64,000 nucleotides of DNA from Chlorobiaceae bacterium (GTDB taxonomy: Bacteria > Bacteroidota > Chlorobiia > Chlorobiales > Chlorobiaceae), in contig JAAXWO010000005.1 in NCBI GenBank assembly GCA_013334965.1, positions 1 through 64,000 on the forward strand, written 5' to 3'. The notes under the pieces are model-generated. The model was not told the origin of the DNA. It saw only the letters and a list, made by a program, of their open reading frames with translations, and did not search any database. Made by a program: the position numbers and the translations under genes. This document shows, piece after piece, positions 1 through 11,100 of this stretch (positions within the stretch are counted from its first letter, which is position 1; each line of letters opens with the position of its first letter).

Positions 1-3000
1 TCGAGGTGCCGTCGCCACCTGCGCCCGTGATCGAACCGAGGCCCGCCGTGCTCCCGCTCGCCGATACCGTCAACCCGCTCGCTGCGTGGGCGCTGCTGAA
101 GGCCAGCGTGTAGCCGCTCAACGTACCAGCTGCCGTATCCGTCGAGATCAACCCGCTCGGCGTGCCCGCCGTCAGCGTGCTGCCACTCGCCACCACATAC
201 CCGTCAAACGTCTTGTTCGATGCGTCGATCGTACCGCCGACCGTCACTGCCTTGGCCGTGATTGTTCCTGCACTCGAGCCAGTATAATTATTAACACTAT
301 AGCCCGAGATACACCAACCAGCTGAGGTCAAGGGCTTAAGGGTGTAAGATGCGCTCAACGACCGGGTGCCTGCATGAGCACCTCCAAAAGTCGCACTGGC
401 AAGAGTCAGGTCACTCATGACGATTGAATCGTCATCGTTGGCGCCACTTACAGAACCACCACTGAATGTCGCACCCATCGCCGACACAAAACCATCGAAT
501 GTCTTGGTGGCAGTCACGCCTGACACCGTAAGGTTTGAGGCGCTTTTGCGGTAATAGAAGTTACGTGTTCCCGTTTGTTTGGCCGGTGAGGACCCATAGG
601 CAACATTGTAATGCTTGTATCGTGTAGCTCCATCAGCCCCAAACATTTTACTCGACAAGTTCGTCGTATTCGGATTTCCCTGATAGATGCTGAGAGTGCC
701 TGTGCTGCTGGTCGTAATGTTGTTGCTCAGGGTCACATCACCACCGGTGGAAGTACCGGCTGCGACATTAACTCCGGCGGCAAGGGAAATTGAAGAATCG
801 CTGCCGGTCAACGTAATGGTCCGATCAACAGTGAAATTCCCACCGATCTCTGCATTAACGTTTCCTGTCCCACCGATAACGCCGGTATTGGATACCAGAG
901 AACTCAGGCTAACATCGCCAGAACGTTTAAAGAGCAAGGTGGCATTCGAGGTCACCGCTCCTGAACCGAGGGTACCGGTCGCTCCGCCGTTACCGACCTG
1001 CAAGGTGCCGCCGTTGACTGTTGTGGTTCCGGTGTAGGTGTTTGTTCCCGTAAGAATCAGCGATCCCGTACCCAGTTTGGTAAGCGATCCGCCGTTACTG
1101 GTCAGATTGGAAGCGAAAGTAACCGAATAATGGCTTGTTTCTATTGAATATGCCTGGTTCGAACCGGTACTGAATCGGCTGGAAAAATCATAAGTATTTG
1201 ATGGTAAAGATGAATATTGCAGCGTACCACCTCCAAAACTGATCGTACCGCTCGCGCCCAGTGAAGTTGAGCTTGAAATATTCAGCTTGCCGCCATTAAT
1301 CTGCGTCGCTCCGTTATACGCATTATCCATGACACACCAAGTTCCGGTGCCCGATTTTATTAACGAGCCTGAACCCTGGATAGTACTAATCACGATACCA
1401 TTATAACCCTGATTTCCGGCAGCAGTTCCTCCAAGCGTCAAAACATGTCCCGCCAGTGAGATGGTGTTTGCCGCCGTACTGCCTATATTGAAGTAGCCTG
1501 CATTTGCGACAATGCTGCTATCGGAACCAAGTGTAATATTCCCCAAATATTCTGCTCCGGGACCGCCGCTGTTCAACAGCGCACCGCCACCAGATATTCC
1601 AGTGCCATTCAGCGTCAATGGTTCTGCTGTTCGCAGGTTATAGCCATTCAAATCAAGTGCAGCGCCATTGACCACAGTTGTGCCGCCACTTGTAGAGCCC
1701 AGCGCCGAATTCAATCCGGAAAAAGCCGAAGTCCCTAACTTCAACGTGCCGGCATTGATATTTGTTGAACCAGTGTACGTATTTACTGCACCCAGCGTCA
1801 ACGTACCTTCACCCAACTTGGTCAATGTTCCCCCACTACTGGTAAGGGAATTTGCGAACGTAACTGATTGTGCGTTCGTATCGATCGAATAAGCCTGGCT
1901 GGCCGCCGAACTGAAGCGGTTGGAATAGTCAGTGGTGTTGGCACTGCTGTACTGAAGCGTACCGCCTCCGAATGAGATCGTGCCGCTTGAGCCGAGAGCT
2001 CCACCCGAACCCAATGACAGAGTACCAGCATTGAGATTGGATCCACCATCGTATGTATTGGCTCCCGATAGCGTCAACGTACCGGCGCCCAGCTTGGTCA
2101 ATGATCCCCCACTACTGGTAAGGGAATTTGCGAACGTAACTGATTGTGCGTTCGTATCGATCGAATAAGCCTGGCTGGCCGCCGAACTGAAGCGGTTGGA
2201 ATAGTCAGTGGTGTTTGAACTGCTGTACTGAAGCGTACCGCCTCCGAATGAGATCGTGCCGCTTGAGCCGAGAGCTCCACTTGAGGCGAGCGACACCTTA
2301 CCGCCATTAATGCCAGTTCCGCCAGTATAGGTATTGTCGCCCGACAATGTCAGAGTACCACTACCGGATTTAATCAACCCGTATGCACTGTCGAGGTTGG
2401 CCGAAATCGATACATCTGATGTATTGTTAACGATAAAGTTGGCTGAATTCGTTTTCAGATAACCAGTGCCTGGTGTCCCAGTTATCGCACCTGATGTCAG
2501 GGTAAGATCTCCCACTGACTCAGAAAAACCACCAATCGCCAACGTTCCACCATTGATGGTGACGCTGCTGTAATTATACAACTGGCCATTTGCACCAAGC
2601 GCAAGCGTTCCACCGCTTATCGTTGTCCCTCCGCTGTATGAATTGGTTCCAAAAGCATTCGAAAGCGTTAACGTGCCTGGTCCCAGCATCGTCAGACTGC
2701 CAGTACCGGTTATAACCCCTGAAAGTGTCTGGTTTGCGCTGCTGTTGTAAACAAATGAACCTGAATTGGTTATGTCATTAGCATAGTTACCGCTTCCGAG
2801 ACTACCGCTACCACCTATAGTCAACGTGCCTGCGCTTATCGTTGTCAAGCCAGTGTAAGTGTTTGTGGCTGATAAATTCAGAGTACCGGCACCAGATTTG
2901 GTAACACTACGAGAAAAAGCCCCAAAAGTACGATTATTATTCTTTATAACTCCAGCAAAAGTTCCACTGCCACTACCGACATTAAAAATCGTTGTGCCCC

Positions 3001-4720
3001 CACCTTGAATTATGCCTGAGGTACTTCCGTCAATATAACCCCCACTATTCAATACAATATTTAATGTTCTGTCATTTGAACTATTAATGCTACCAAGGCT
3101 TGCATTGATGTGAATATTTCCATCGGCAGTTAACGTTAGTGTCGGTGAATAATAAGATTTTGATTGCGTGATTGCAGAGTTAACCGTTATGTCACCATTA
3201 CCTGAGCCAGTACTTGTCGTTGTAATAGTTACATTAGTCCCATTTTCCAATCTACTTGTAATATTCGAAGCTCTAATTTGTGATGAACTTGATCCTGTTG
3301 TCGGAGACCAAACATCTGGATTAGCACCACTCCATGTGCCATTTGAATTCGTGTTTTGTATAATGACATCAGCTGGGTCAAATAACCAAACTCCTGGTTT
3401 TCCATCGGTTGCTGAAGCTCCACCCTGTGAACCGTCAACATCCATCCAATGTCCCGAAGTCTCAATCCTGCCGCCGTTGCCGCCGTTGGGGCCGCCTTTA
3501 GCTTCGAAAGTTCCGTATGCGCGGGTTACGGAGTCCGGGTTGTTCACGTCGGACCATGCAACAACCGTACCACCGTTGCCGGCGTCGGTTGCATTTGCTT
3601 CCAGGAGCGCCCCCTGCTCAACGATGGTACCGGTTGCCTGGTGAACTGATGAATCCCTGTTCTGCCAGCTTCCGCCAACAAGCACCTTGCCGCCGCCAGT
3701 AGCACCCGATGCGGTCAAGTGGGCGCCGTCGGTTACGAGCACACGAGTTCCTGTAGCTATGACCGTACCACCCTTCGCATCTGTGGACGAAGCATCAAGC
3801 GTGCCTGATACGGTAGTCTGGCCCTCTTCTGCATCGAGAATGATGCGACCACCCTTCTGCAGAAGGGTATTGGCTTCAATAACGCCTGAATTGTTGACCA
3901 CCGAACTGGTCAACGCATCTGCAGCTTTAGCGGTCATGACCACCATGCCGCCGTCAGCCTTGACAAGACCCTGATTTTCTACCAGGGCATCTACAGCACC
4001 CTGATCGACGGTATAACTGATCAGGCCATCGCCAGTGAAGTCAACCGAGAGCTTGTTGCCTGCAGCCAAAACCACACTGCCGCCCTCAGCGGTTATCGTG
4101 CCTTCGTTGATCACTTTCGGTGCGATCATTGCAACCACGCCTTGCTGACTGGTCGTTATCACACCCTGGTTGATCACATCGCCTGCAGAACCGGAGTTGA
4201 CGAACCGGTATTTACCGTCAAGGAAATCACTGTCAAGCATGTCGAGCGATGAGGCGACCAGGCCACCCACATCCACTCGTGCGGTTTTTCCGAAAAGAAT
4301 ACCAGATGGGTTAACCAGCATCACCTTGCCTGTAGCCGAAAGGGAACCCATGATCTGGGAAGGATTCTGGTCGCTTATGCGATTCAGCGCTGAGGATGAG
4401 ACGTCCGGCTGCTCAAAGCGGACTGCCGCATCCTGGCCTATATTGAACGTACTCCAGTTCGCAATCAGCTGTTGGGTAGACTGATTGATCGTCATCTGTG
4501 CGCCGCTTGTGGCAATAGTTGCCGTACCTGAAGTTATCTGCCCGCCAGTCGGCAACGCCCCCGGGTCAAGAGCGAACGCTGGTGATAAGGTCGCGACCAA
4601 CGCACCGAAACTCAGGGCGCCAACCGTAAATATAGGACACCCCTTGGCGGTCGCCTTTTCGGAAACGACAATCCACTTATCCTTTACGGACGACCAGATG
4701 ATGCGAAAAACTTTATTCAT
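1..4720 (-). CDS. Two-partner-secretion adhesin (TpsA, FhaB-like), 3' end outside window
   Basis: Open frame from ATG at 4720 to the left edge (1573 codons, no stop). The N-terminus (MNKVFRIIW...KWIVVSE) is an extended signal peptide (ESPR) of type V secretion. Next comes a TPS/haemagglutination domain with the NPSGILFG motif near residue 137, then a WLFDPADVII motif near residue 443, typical of filamentous adhesins. Residues from about 600 to 1230 are autotransporter-associated beta-strand (PATR) repeats rich in G, S, T and N (GTLTLSGxNTYTGGTxI pattern). From about residue 1400, two KTFDG segments suggest YDG/MBG-type repeats. The family is exported by an outer-membrane TpsB pore and forms a surface beta-helix. 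No TpsB gene is in the window, so it would lie to the left or elsewhere. The Shine-Dalgarno is weak. The + strand open frames here are shadows. Confidence 0.88.
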   Translation of the reverse strand, partial: MNKVFRIIWSSVKDKWIVVSEKATAKGCPIFTVGALSFGALVATLSPAFALDPGALPTGGQITSGTATIATSGAQMTINQSTQQLIANWSTFNIGQDAAVRFEQPDVSSSALNRISDQNPSQIMGSLSATGKVMLVNPSGILFGKTARVDVGGLVASSLDMLDSDFLDGKYRFVNSGSAGDVINQGVITTSQQGVVAMIAPKVINEGTITAEGGSVVLAAGNKLSVDFTGDGLISYTVDQGAVDALVENQGLVKADGGMVVMTAKAADALTSSVVNNSGVIEANTLLQKGGRIILDAEEGQTTVSGTLDASSTDAKGGTVIATGTRVLVTDGAHLTASGATGGGKVLVGGSWQNRDSSVHQATGTIVEQGALLEANATDAGNGGTVVAWSDVNNPDSVTRAYGTFEAKGGPNGGNGGRIETSGHWMDVDGSQGGASATDGKPGVWLFDPADVIIQNTNSNGTWSGANPDVWSPTTGSSSSQIRASNITSRLENGTNVTITTTSTGSGNGDITVNSAITQSKSYYSPTLTLTADGNIHINASLGSINSSNDRTLNIVLNSGGYIDGSTSGIIQGGGTTIFNVGSGSGTFAGVIKNNNRTFGAFSRSVTKSGAGTLNLSATNTYTGLTTISAGTLTIGGSGSLGSGNYANDITNSGSFVYNSSANQTLSGVITGTGSLTMLGPGTLTLSNAFGTNSYSGGTTISGGTLALGANGQLYNYSSVTINGGTLAIGGFSESVGDLTLTSGAITGTPGTGYLKTNSANFIVNNTSDVSISANLDSAYGLIKSGSGTLTLSGDNTYTGGTGINGGKVSLASSGALGSSGTISFGGGTLQYSSSNTTDYSNRFSSAASQAYSIDTNAQSVTFANSLTSSGGSLTKLGAGTLTLSGANTYDGGSNLNAGTLSLGSGGALGSSGTISFGGGTLQYSSANTTDYSNRFSSAASQAYSIDTNAQSVTFANSLTSSGGTLTKLGEGTLTLGAVNTYTGSTNINAGTLKLGTSAFSGLNSALGSTSGGTTVVNGAALDLNGYNLRTAEPLTLNGTGISGGGALLNSGGPGAEYLGNITLGSDSSIVANAGYFNIGSTAANTISLAGHVLTLGGTAAGNQGYNGIVISTIQGSGSLIKSGTGTWCVMDNAYNGATQINGGKLNISSSTSLGASGTISFGGGTLQYSSLPSNTYDFSSRFSTGSNQAYSIETSHYSVTFASNLTSNGGSLTKLGTGSLILTGTNTYTGTTTVNGGTLQVGNGGATGTLGSGAVTSNATLLFKRSGDVSLSSLVSNTGVIGGTGNVNAEIGGNFTVDRTITLTGSDSSISLAAGVNVAAGTSTGGDVTLSNNITTSSTGTLSIYQGNPNTTNLSSKMFGADGATRYKHYNVAYGSSPAKQTGTRNFYYRKSASNLTVSGVTATKTFDGFVSAMGATFSGGSVSGANDDDSIVMSDLTLASATFGGAHAGTRSLSASYTLKPLTSAGWCISGYSVNNYTGSSAGTITAKAVTVGGTIDASNKTFDGYVVASGSTLTAGTPSGLISTDTAAGTLSGYTLAFSSAHAASGLTVSASGSTAGLGSITGAGGDGTS
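1818..2280 (-). repeat. Near-identical direct repeat inside the adhesin (276-nt period)
   Basis: Bases 1818-2004 recur at 2094-2280 with only a handful of mismatches, an offset of exactly 276 nt (92 codons). Each copy encodes the same PATR unit, with a YSNRFSSAASQAYSIDTNAQ stretch. A more diverged copy of the unit lies around 1080-1260. The near-identity compared with the other repeats suggests a recent in-frame duplication or gene conversion. Confidence 0.85.
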
Positions 4721-4893
4721 AACGAGAGGTACAAATATTTAGCGCCTGAAAAAATGGAGGTCAATCAACTCGCCTGAAAATTTCGAGAAAGCTTCAGCAA
4801 CGAACCCACCAGCAGATACGCCATTACATCTAATATTTAAAATTACTTAACATCACTCAACAACCACGCTCAGCATATAGTTTCTGTATACGT

Positions 4894-4902
4894 ATTATAA
4901 CA
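4894..4902 (-). promoter_or_regulatory. Candidate extended -10 promoter of the adhesin gene
   Basis: On the minus strand this reads TGTTATAAT, an extended -10 (TGnTATAAT) about 175 nt upstream of the adhesin ATG. No good -35 was seen at the normal spacing, as is common for extended -10 promoters. Inference from sequence only. Confidence 0.3.
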
Positions 4903-5269
4903 AAATAATGATGTAAAACCCACATTATTCATATAATATATATATGACTCAGGCAAGAATAAACATTTTATAGCGTATCTATAAGTAAAAAAGAACGTTA
5001 CAAACTTAATAAACGAGTTTCTGATTGCAAACGCATGATACAACGCGTATTAATGACGTATTAGTATTCATATGCGACCAAAGTCATATCCAGATAAATT
5101 GCAAAAACAATAAAAGTTGAATATGCATCGCATGAAAACCGGTGCTTTTTCAGTGTTCGCGGCATGCCACTGGATAGTTTATGTCAAATACGGTCTGGGG
5201 ATTGCACGCAGGGAAATGGATTTGACCTGTCAGGGATAATTCGTTGTGATCTTGATCAGCATAAACAGC

Positions 5270-5296
5270 AAAAACCCGGACAATGCCGGGTTTTTT
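5270..5296 (-). terminator. Rho-independent terminator downstream of the RTX gene
   Basis: AAAAACCCGG, loop ACAATG, CCGGGTTTTTT: a stem flanked by A and T runs, so it can work in both directions. It lies about 30 nt past the stop of the minus-strand RTX gene. Confidence 0.8.
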
Positions 5297-5325
5297 AGCG
5301 CTTCAATTCTCTTGTTTCCTGCACT

Positions 5326-6581
5326 TCACCATATCGACCCGACCACAAAGTCTGAACTGTCTATCGTCGGAGTACCTGCAAGAACCACAAAAACGACGGC
5401 AACGGCTCCATCGCCATTTCCATCGGCATCATAAGCAAGTGTATGCGCCCTGGCATTGTAGATGATACGGGTATCAGAGGTCTCCTGGCCCTTTAGTGCG
5501 AATTGAGCCGCCTCGATGGTTCCATCAATGCCAATCCCAACACCTGTACATATGGCTGGATCGAGTTGAATCTGGTCTTCGACATGATTGAAATCAGTAA
5601 TCCTGTCTACATTGGTGACTGAGTCCAGTGGGGTATTGAAAATAAAATCGTCATAACCGGTGCCACCAGTGAGGGTGTCATTGCCCCATCCGCCCGCAAG
5701 AAAATCGTCCCCTGATCCACTATTCAGCTTATCGCTCCCTCCATCGACCTCAAATGAACCCGTTGTAGTAGAGTTCTCGATTGACAAGGCGTCACCAAAA
5801 AGAAAGTCATTACCATCGCCACCCTTGAGGTTATCGTCTCCAAGATGGTAAATCGCGTCTCTGGAAAGGCTTGAGTTCCACCTTAAGAGATAAACGGCAT
5901 CCCCGCATAAAAGGTCGTCCCGATTCCCTCCCTGAAGATCATCGTTACCGAAAAAAAATTCGCCATGATACCCATATCCGAGATCTCCAATGAGTACGTC
6001 ATCCTGGTCACCGCCATGCAATGTATCGTCACCCAGATGATATCTGGCATTGCTGTCCCACTCATTGCCCAATATGCAGGAATCATCGTAGATCTCGTCA
6101 CTACCATCATCGCCATTCAGGGCGTCGCCGCCGAAAAGTAGTCACCCAGGCTTTGGCAGGACTGGTAACGCTCTTCGACAGGCAAATCAGGATGGAAATC
6201 GTACCATCAGGTAATATCGGTATCGATGTCACCAGAGATCAGGTCATCCCCTTCACCTCCGGATATCCTGTCATACCCAAAAGTTATGGATGCTCCTGTA
6301 GCAGCATCAGCATACAAGGTATCGCCAAACAGGAAATCACTGTCAGCGCCACCCTGGATTTTGTCGCCCCCAAGGGTTATGCTCATACCAGGTCGAGCCA
6401 GATATCCTGGGGTGAAATCCGGGGGCCAGTCAGCTTGAAAGATCAACCCATTATCATAGCCGTCGCCTAACAACAAATCGATACCTGAGAACGCTTTAAT
6501 GTTATCAGCACCTGTAGTTCCATAGAGATAGTCAGCACCGTGCGTCCCGCTGATGTTGTTGTAAGCTGGTTTTGCAGGCAT
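5326..6581 (-). pseudogene. RTX (haemolysin-type) calcium-binding protein, interrupted
   Basis: Many glycine/aspartate nonapeptides (GGDQDDVLIGD, GGDGNDFLFGD, GGWGNDTLTGG) form calcium-binding beta-roll repeats of a type I secreted protein. The start at 6581 (MPAKPAYNN) has GGAG 7-8 nt upstream. The frame stops at TGA (6207-6209). Reading through gives sensible sequence until an A4 run at 6134-6137 (T4 on the coding strand), where one missing base shifts the frame. With that base restored the text reads ...LGDYFFGGDALNGDDG and joins the downstream part, which ends at 5326 after a typical C-terminal DxIxDFNHVEDQI module. The two lesions split one protein of about 420 residues. They may be real decay or sequence error. 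No type I secretion genes are nearby. Confidence 0.8.
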
Positions 6582-7500
6582 GAAACGCTCCGTTTGATTA
6601 ACGTAACGGATCAAAACATGGACTTTCGATACTCCAACGAATTTACTCCACCAACACTACGACACCACTGCTTGTCAGTTTACAATGCAACACTGACAAG
6701 CTCCTCACTGAATTTGCCTCAACTGATGAGCAATAAAATTACCATTCCCATGGATGGTGTCAACGGTAGAAAATCTTATTGCTGCCAAAGTCAAGATTGG
6801 AGACGCCTTACACCATCGAATTCAAAATCGTTACGCGGAGCTGCATTGACATCAACAACGTCAATCAGCCTGGGCCAATGCGTCTGAACATGGCAACATT
6901 CGATTAACAGCTGGAATTGCTCAAAAACAAGGTACCTGTTCTATTGAAAGAATCGATTTCAAACCCGATGGCGATTTCGATCTGAACAATTCACATGATA
7001 GGTTGTATCCTTTCTCCTCACTCTCAGGCTTATCAGTGAATTCAGAGGTTAAATGCAACCAGAGAAACTCGTTCGCTTGCTGATTCCGGAGAATACAGAT
7101 AGCCCATCGGGCGTATCCAAGGATCTGCTCAGCTCAAAATGTATCTACTCATTGAAAACTTGCGCTGGTATATCTAAACAAAGGGCTCTTACTGAATGTG
7201 ATAATCAAATAGTTTATTCCTGATATTTTCGCCCAGGAAATACCGAATAGAAAAAAAAAAATCTGACGATATTTGACGAGTAGATACCATCGCAAAGCAA
7301 GCTATAACGTATTTTTGTTATCTCGACATACGCCTTAAACAGGATGTTTTGGATCAGGTGCTTAATTTGTGTAGAAAGTGCATTATATATTACCTGATCA
7401 TAATCTATAAAAGCTTGTAGAGCAACCTTTAAACTGCCTTGATTACGTCTCACCGAACCAATTGGATCCAGAAGAGCCTCAAATTCCGTATTTCAGGACT
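6582..7500. other. Gene-poor region upstream of the RTX pseudogene
   Basis: About 0.9 kb without a convincing gene. Short frames exist on both strands (for example 7214-7453 minus), but none has a recognisable family or a ribosome binding site that I could identify. The composition is more AT-rich than the flanking SbcC region and the segment may hold decayed sequence. The RTX gene's promoter should lie at its left side. Confidence 0.5.
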
Positions 7501-8091
7501 ATGAAAGCTTTTATCAGAATTTTCCTGCTGTTTGTCGTCATCGCAAGCGGACTGAGCGCTACTCTTTATCTCGGGCTCGGTGCGCTGGTATCGCTTCACT
7601 CCTCCAAACCTGAAAAGGCTGATGTTATCGTTATCCTTGGCGGTGATGGTGGGCTCAGGGTCAAAAAAGGGGCCGAACTCTACAACGCCGGGTATGCAGG
7701 CAACATCCTGCTGACAGGAATCGACAGCCGCTATTACCGCCCAACCCACCCGAACTGGCGCGAGCGAAAGCTCATGGCGCTCGGTGTGCCGAAAAAAGCG
7801 ATAAGCGTCGACATCTGGTCTGAAACGACCTGGGAGGAGGCTGAAAACGCCACAGAGACCATGGAAAGAAACGGCTGGAAAAAAGCGATCGTCGTAAGCG
7901 ATCCGCCGCACATGCTCCGCCTGCATCGAACATGGAAAAAGGCTTTTGCTGGTTCTTCGAAACAATTCATCCTGATCCCGACAAAACCGGAGTGGTGGAA
8001 CGCCCTGCTCTGGTGGGAAAACAGCACAAGCTTCAGGTTCGTCGTGAGCGAAATCAAGAAAAACCTCTTCTACTCAATACTTTATTATTGA
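7501..8091 (+). CDS. YdcF/SanA-like DUF218 protein
   Basis: 196 residues from ATG 7501, which has AGGA about 6 nt upstream; an earlier in-frame ATG at 7462 lacks support. One N-terminal membrane helix (about residues 4-28) is followed by a DUF218 domain that starts with DVIVILGGDGG and contains the AELYNAGYAGNILLTG stretch usual for the family, and an SETTWEEA segment. DUF218 proteins such as SanA and YdcF are inner-membrane-anchored, with a Rossmann-like domain; they affect envelope barrier function and cell-wall metabolism, but their biochemical activity is uncertain. It is convergent with sbcC, 37 nt away, with no obvious terminator between them. Confidence 0.82.
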   Translation: MKAFIRIFLLFVVIASGLSATLYLGLGALVSLHSSKPEKADVIVILGGDGGLRVKKGAELYNAGYAGNILLTGIDSRYYRPTHPNWRERKLMALGVPKKAISVDIWSETTWEEAENATETMERNGWKKAIVVSDPPHMLRLHRTWKKAFAGSSKQFILIPTKPEWWNALLWWENSTSFRFVVSEIKKNLFYSILYY

Positions 8092-8128
8092 GTTTCGCCC
8101 CCCGGCCAAACAACCGTCATCAGGCCGG

Positions 8129-11100
8129 TCATGAAAGCCCGGCAACCCCCGGTCCGCTGATGGAGCTGCGGCCCCCGGTAAGGGGAGAGACGTGGATCTG
8201 GGTCGCGATGCGCTCCTTGAGAGCCGGAACATGCGAAATGATACCGATAAGTTTCCCCGTCTGTTGCAGGCCGGAGAGGGTTTCGAGAGCTGTTTCAAGA
8301 GCCTCTTCGTCGAGAGTACCGAAACCTTCGTCGAGAAAGAGGGAGTCGACCCTTACGTTTCGACTCGACATCTGGGAAAGACCGAGAGCGAGGGCAAGGC
8401 TCACGATGAAACTCTCCCCGCCGGACAGGTTCCTGGTCGAACGCACCTCACCCGCCTGCCACTGATCGATCACGCTGAGCTCAAGCGGGTCAACCTGGTC
8501 ACGAACGAGTAGGTAGCGCTCGGTCATGCCCACAAGCTGTCGGTTGGCATGGGCGATCATGATCTCAAATGTGAGCCCCTGGGCAAAGTTGCGGAATTTC
8601 TTGCCGTCGGCTGATCCGATAAGGTCGTGAAGAATATCCCACCGCCGACATTCGGATTTCTGCGCCTCGACGGCCAACGCCTTTTGACGCTGCTCCCCGA
8701 CCGCATGTTCGTTCTCTTCAATCTGGCGGGCAATGGCGCCCATCTCTGCCCTGACGTTTCGAAGCCCCTCCTGGAGCTGTGCGATTCGAACCGCAAGATC
8801 TTCGAGGGACATTTCAGTGAGTCTCCGTTGGCGCTTTTCACCGAGCCTCGACATTCGATCGTTCCGTCTTGAATCGATATCGAGAGATCTCCTGACGAGT
8901 TCAGCGGAGATATTTTCGATCCGTTCCCGTTCCGGTTCCGGAAGGCGTGCTTCGAGAAAGGCCGTTTCATCAGAAAATCCCTTCTGCTGAAGTTCTCCTG
9001 CAAATGCCGCCAGGAGTTGATCGAGTAGCTTCCGCCGTTCATCGATGGCCTTGCGCAACTCCCCTGCCGCCGTATCGACAACGTGAAGCTCCTGGCGAGC
9101 CCAGGCCCTTGCTTCACCGGCTTCCTCGACACCAGCCCGCAATTCATGTACGACGGTTTCAAGACGATCCTCTTCGGCATCTGGGTCTCTGGCTCCAAAA
9201 AGGCTGAGGCGTTCGCCCCTGTCTGCATCAATTCCTTCGGAGAGAGTTGAAAGCACTGTGTGCTTCAACGTCCGATCGCGTCCGATGAGTTCAAGTTGAG
9301 AGTCGAGGTTCTTCAGTGCCGCTCTCCCTGAGAGCAGTGAGCTTTCCAGAGTGCTGCCGCGATCGGCTTCGAGTTGCCAACGGGCCGCCCTGGCAGCAAG
9401 AGCCCCTGCATAGGCATCAGGATCGACAAGCTCCCCATCGACAGCGCCGTAGGGTTCGAGCTTCGCGAGCAACGATCGCCTCCTTGCTTCAAGCTCTCTT
9501 CTGGTCGCTTCCCGCTCCTGTTCGAGACGCTGAAGCTCACCATGGAGTGTCCGGCAACGTTCAACAACCTGTTCAAGACGCCGCTCATCGGCAGTTACGG
9601 AATCCTGAAGTTGTAACAGGGCTGCGGCGTCAACACTCATGCGCTCTTCGGTTGTTTCGAGGCTTTCAATCCTGACGAGGAACTCACCAAGCCTGGCTTC
9701 GGCCTCCTTGAGTTCCAGAAGCACGGCAGGTTCAGCCTCACGGGCATGATCCGGAATTCCTGCAGCCTTGAGCAGTTCGAGACAGCGGCGTCCTGATTGT
9801 TCACGCATATCGACGAGATCGCTCCTCCGTTGCATCATCTGTTCGATCTCTTTGCCGCACTCAGCGATTACGATCTCAAGGTTTTTTAGCGCTCCGGCAT
9901 GCTCATGGAGCGATTGTTTCGCTAGCAGAAGCTGTTGATCGTCACTCTCCGGTAAAGAGCCTGTTGGTTCGCAATAGGGATGGGTGATCGAGCCGCAAAG
10001 AGGACAGGGAGTGCCATCGGTAAGCCGGAGGCGTTCCTCTTCGAGGTCACGAACCCTTGCTGCAAGCCTGCCAAGTTGCTCCTGTGCAGCCGCTTCCCGC
10101 TCGGCCATGGCCAAAAGCTGTCGTACATGAACGAGCTGCGCCTCCGTCCCGGCCCGTTTATCCAGGACAACCCGGATACTCTCGTCGATTCGGGTGATTT
10201 TCGGTAAGAGTTCCTTCCCCGAAGCATAAAGGGCCGCGATCTCCTCAAGCAGACTGATTCGCTCCTTCACCCCTTCGGCAGCCATTCGCAAGGATTTGAG
10301 GGATCTCCCCGCGAGCTGCGATTCATAAGATTCCCTGAGAGCGTCAAGAGCCTTGCGAGCCTCCTCAAGCTTCGATTTCGACACAGCCACTTCCGGTTCA
10401 AGGGCCTCTTTTTCTCGCTGCCGCTCATGAAGTGCCCGATTCGCCTCGAAGACAGCAGCAACTGCGAGCGCCTCCCTTCGGGCTGCAGGACGCAGTTCGT
10501 CAAGGGCATGCTGAATACCTGACAACCCTGTGACAAGGTCGGCATCGACACGATGCTCCTCCTGCCATGTTCGCAGATCGTGCAACGAAGTCGACACGGT
10601 TTCAAGGAGGGCTGCCGTGGAGAGGCGATCGCTTTCGAGCTGCAAGAGACGCTTGTCAAGCTCTTCGAACTCCAGCTTTCTGAGGTCGCGATCAACGATC
10701 TTTTCGGAAATGCGTGAGTCAAGCTGCCTGACCTGTGTAATGATGGGCCTGAGGGCTGCTGCGGCCTCAAGCGCCGATCTGAGATCGCCCTCGACAGCCT
10801 CGAATCGGGCTTCCGCTTCCGAGAGGGTAGCCTGCAACCCGGGCAGAAGCGACTCCCTGGCGAAGAGGTCGTTCAAGTAACGCTGTAGCTCGTCCCGTTG
10901 AATCGACACATGAACATAGCGATGTTCAATGGCTGCTGCATTTCCGGCAAAAACAATCCGGTTCGCATCTGGCCGGAACGCCTCCTTTTCAGCAAGGATA
11001 GCCGAAGCCTCGAGATCGATGCCGGCAAGCTCCTCTTCAAGCCTCGAGATCTCCTGGAGCCAGCGCAGTTCCGCCGAAGCTTTGTCAGCCTGAAGGGACA

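Larger units (their letters stand above)
4721..5325. other. AT-rich intergenic leader between adhesin and RTX pseudogene
   Basis: No credible reading frame. The stretch 4830-5110 is strongly AT-rich, with runs such as TATAATATATATATG. It holds the adhesin leader, the candidate -10 at 4894-4902 and the terminator at 5270-5296. Nothing else was recognised. Confidence 0.6.

Noticed and set aside
687-4742. Series of plus-strand open frames opposite the adhesin
   Set aside because: They are antisense shadows of the repeat-rich adhesin, low in complexity (P, V, A, S), with no family of their own.
7214-7453. Minus-strand 79-residue frame in the gap before the YdcF-like gene
   Set aside because: AT-driven, contains a run of F from a poly-T tract, no recognisable motif or ribosome site.
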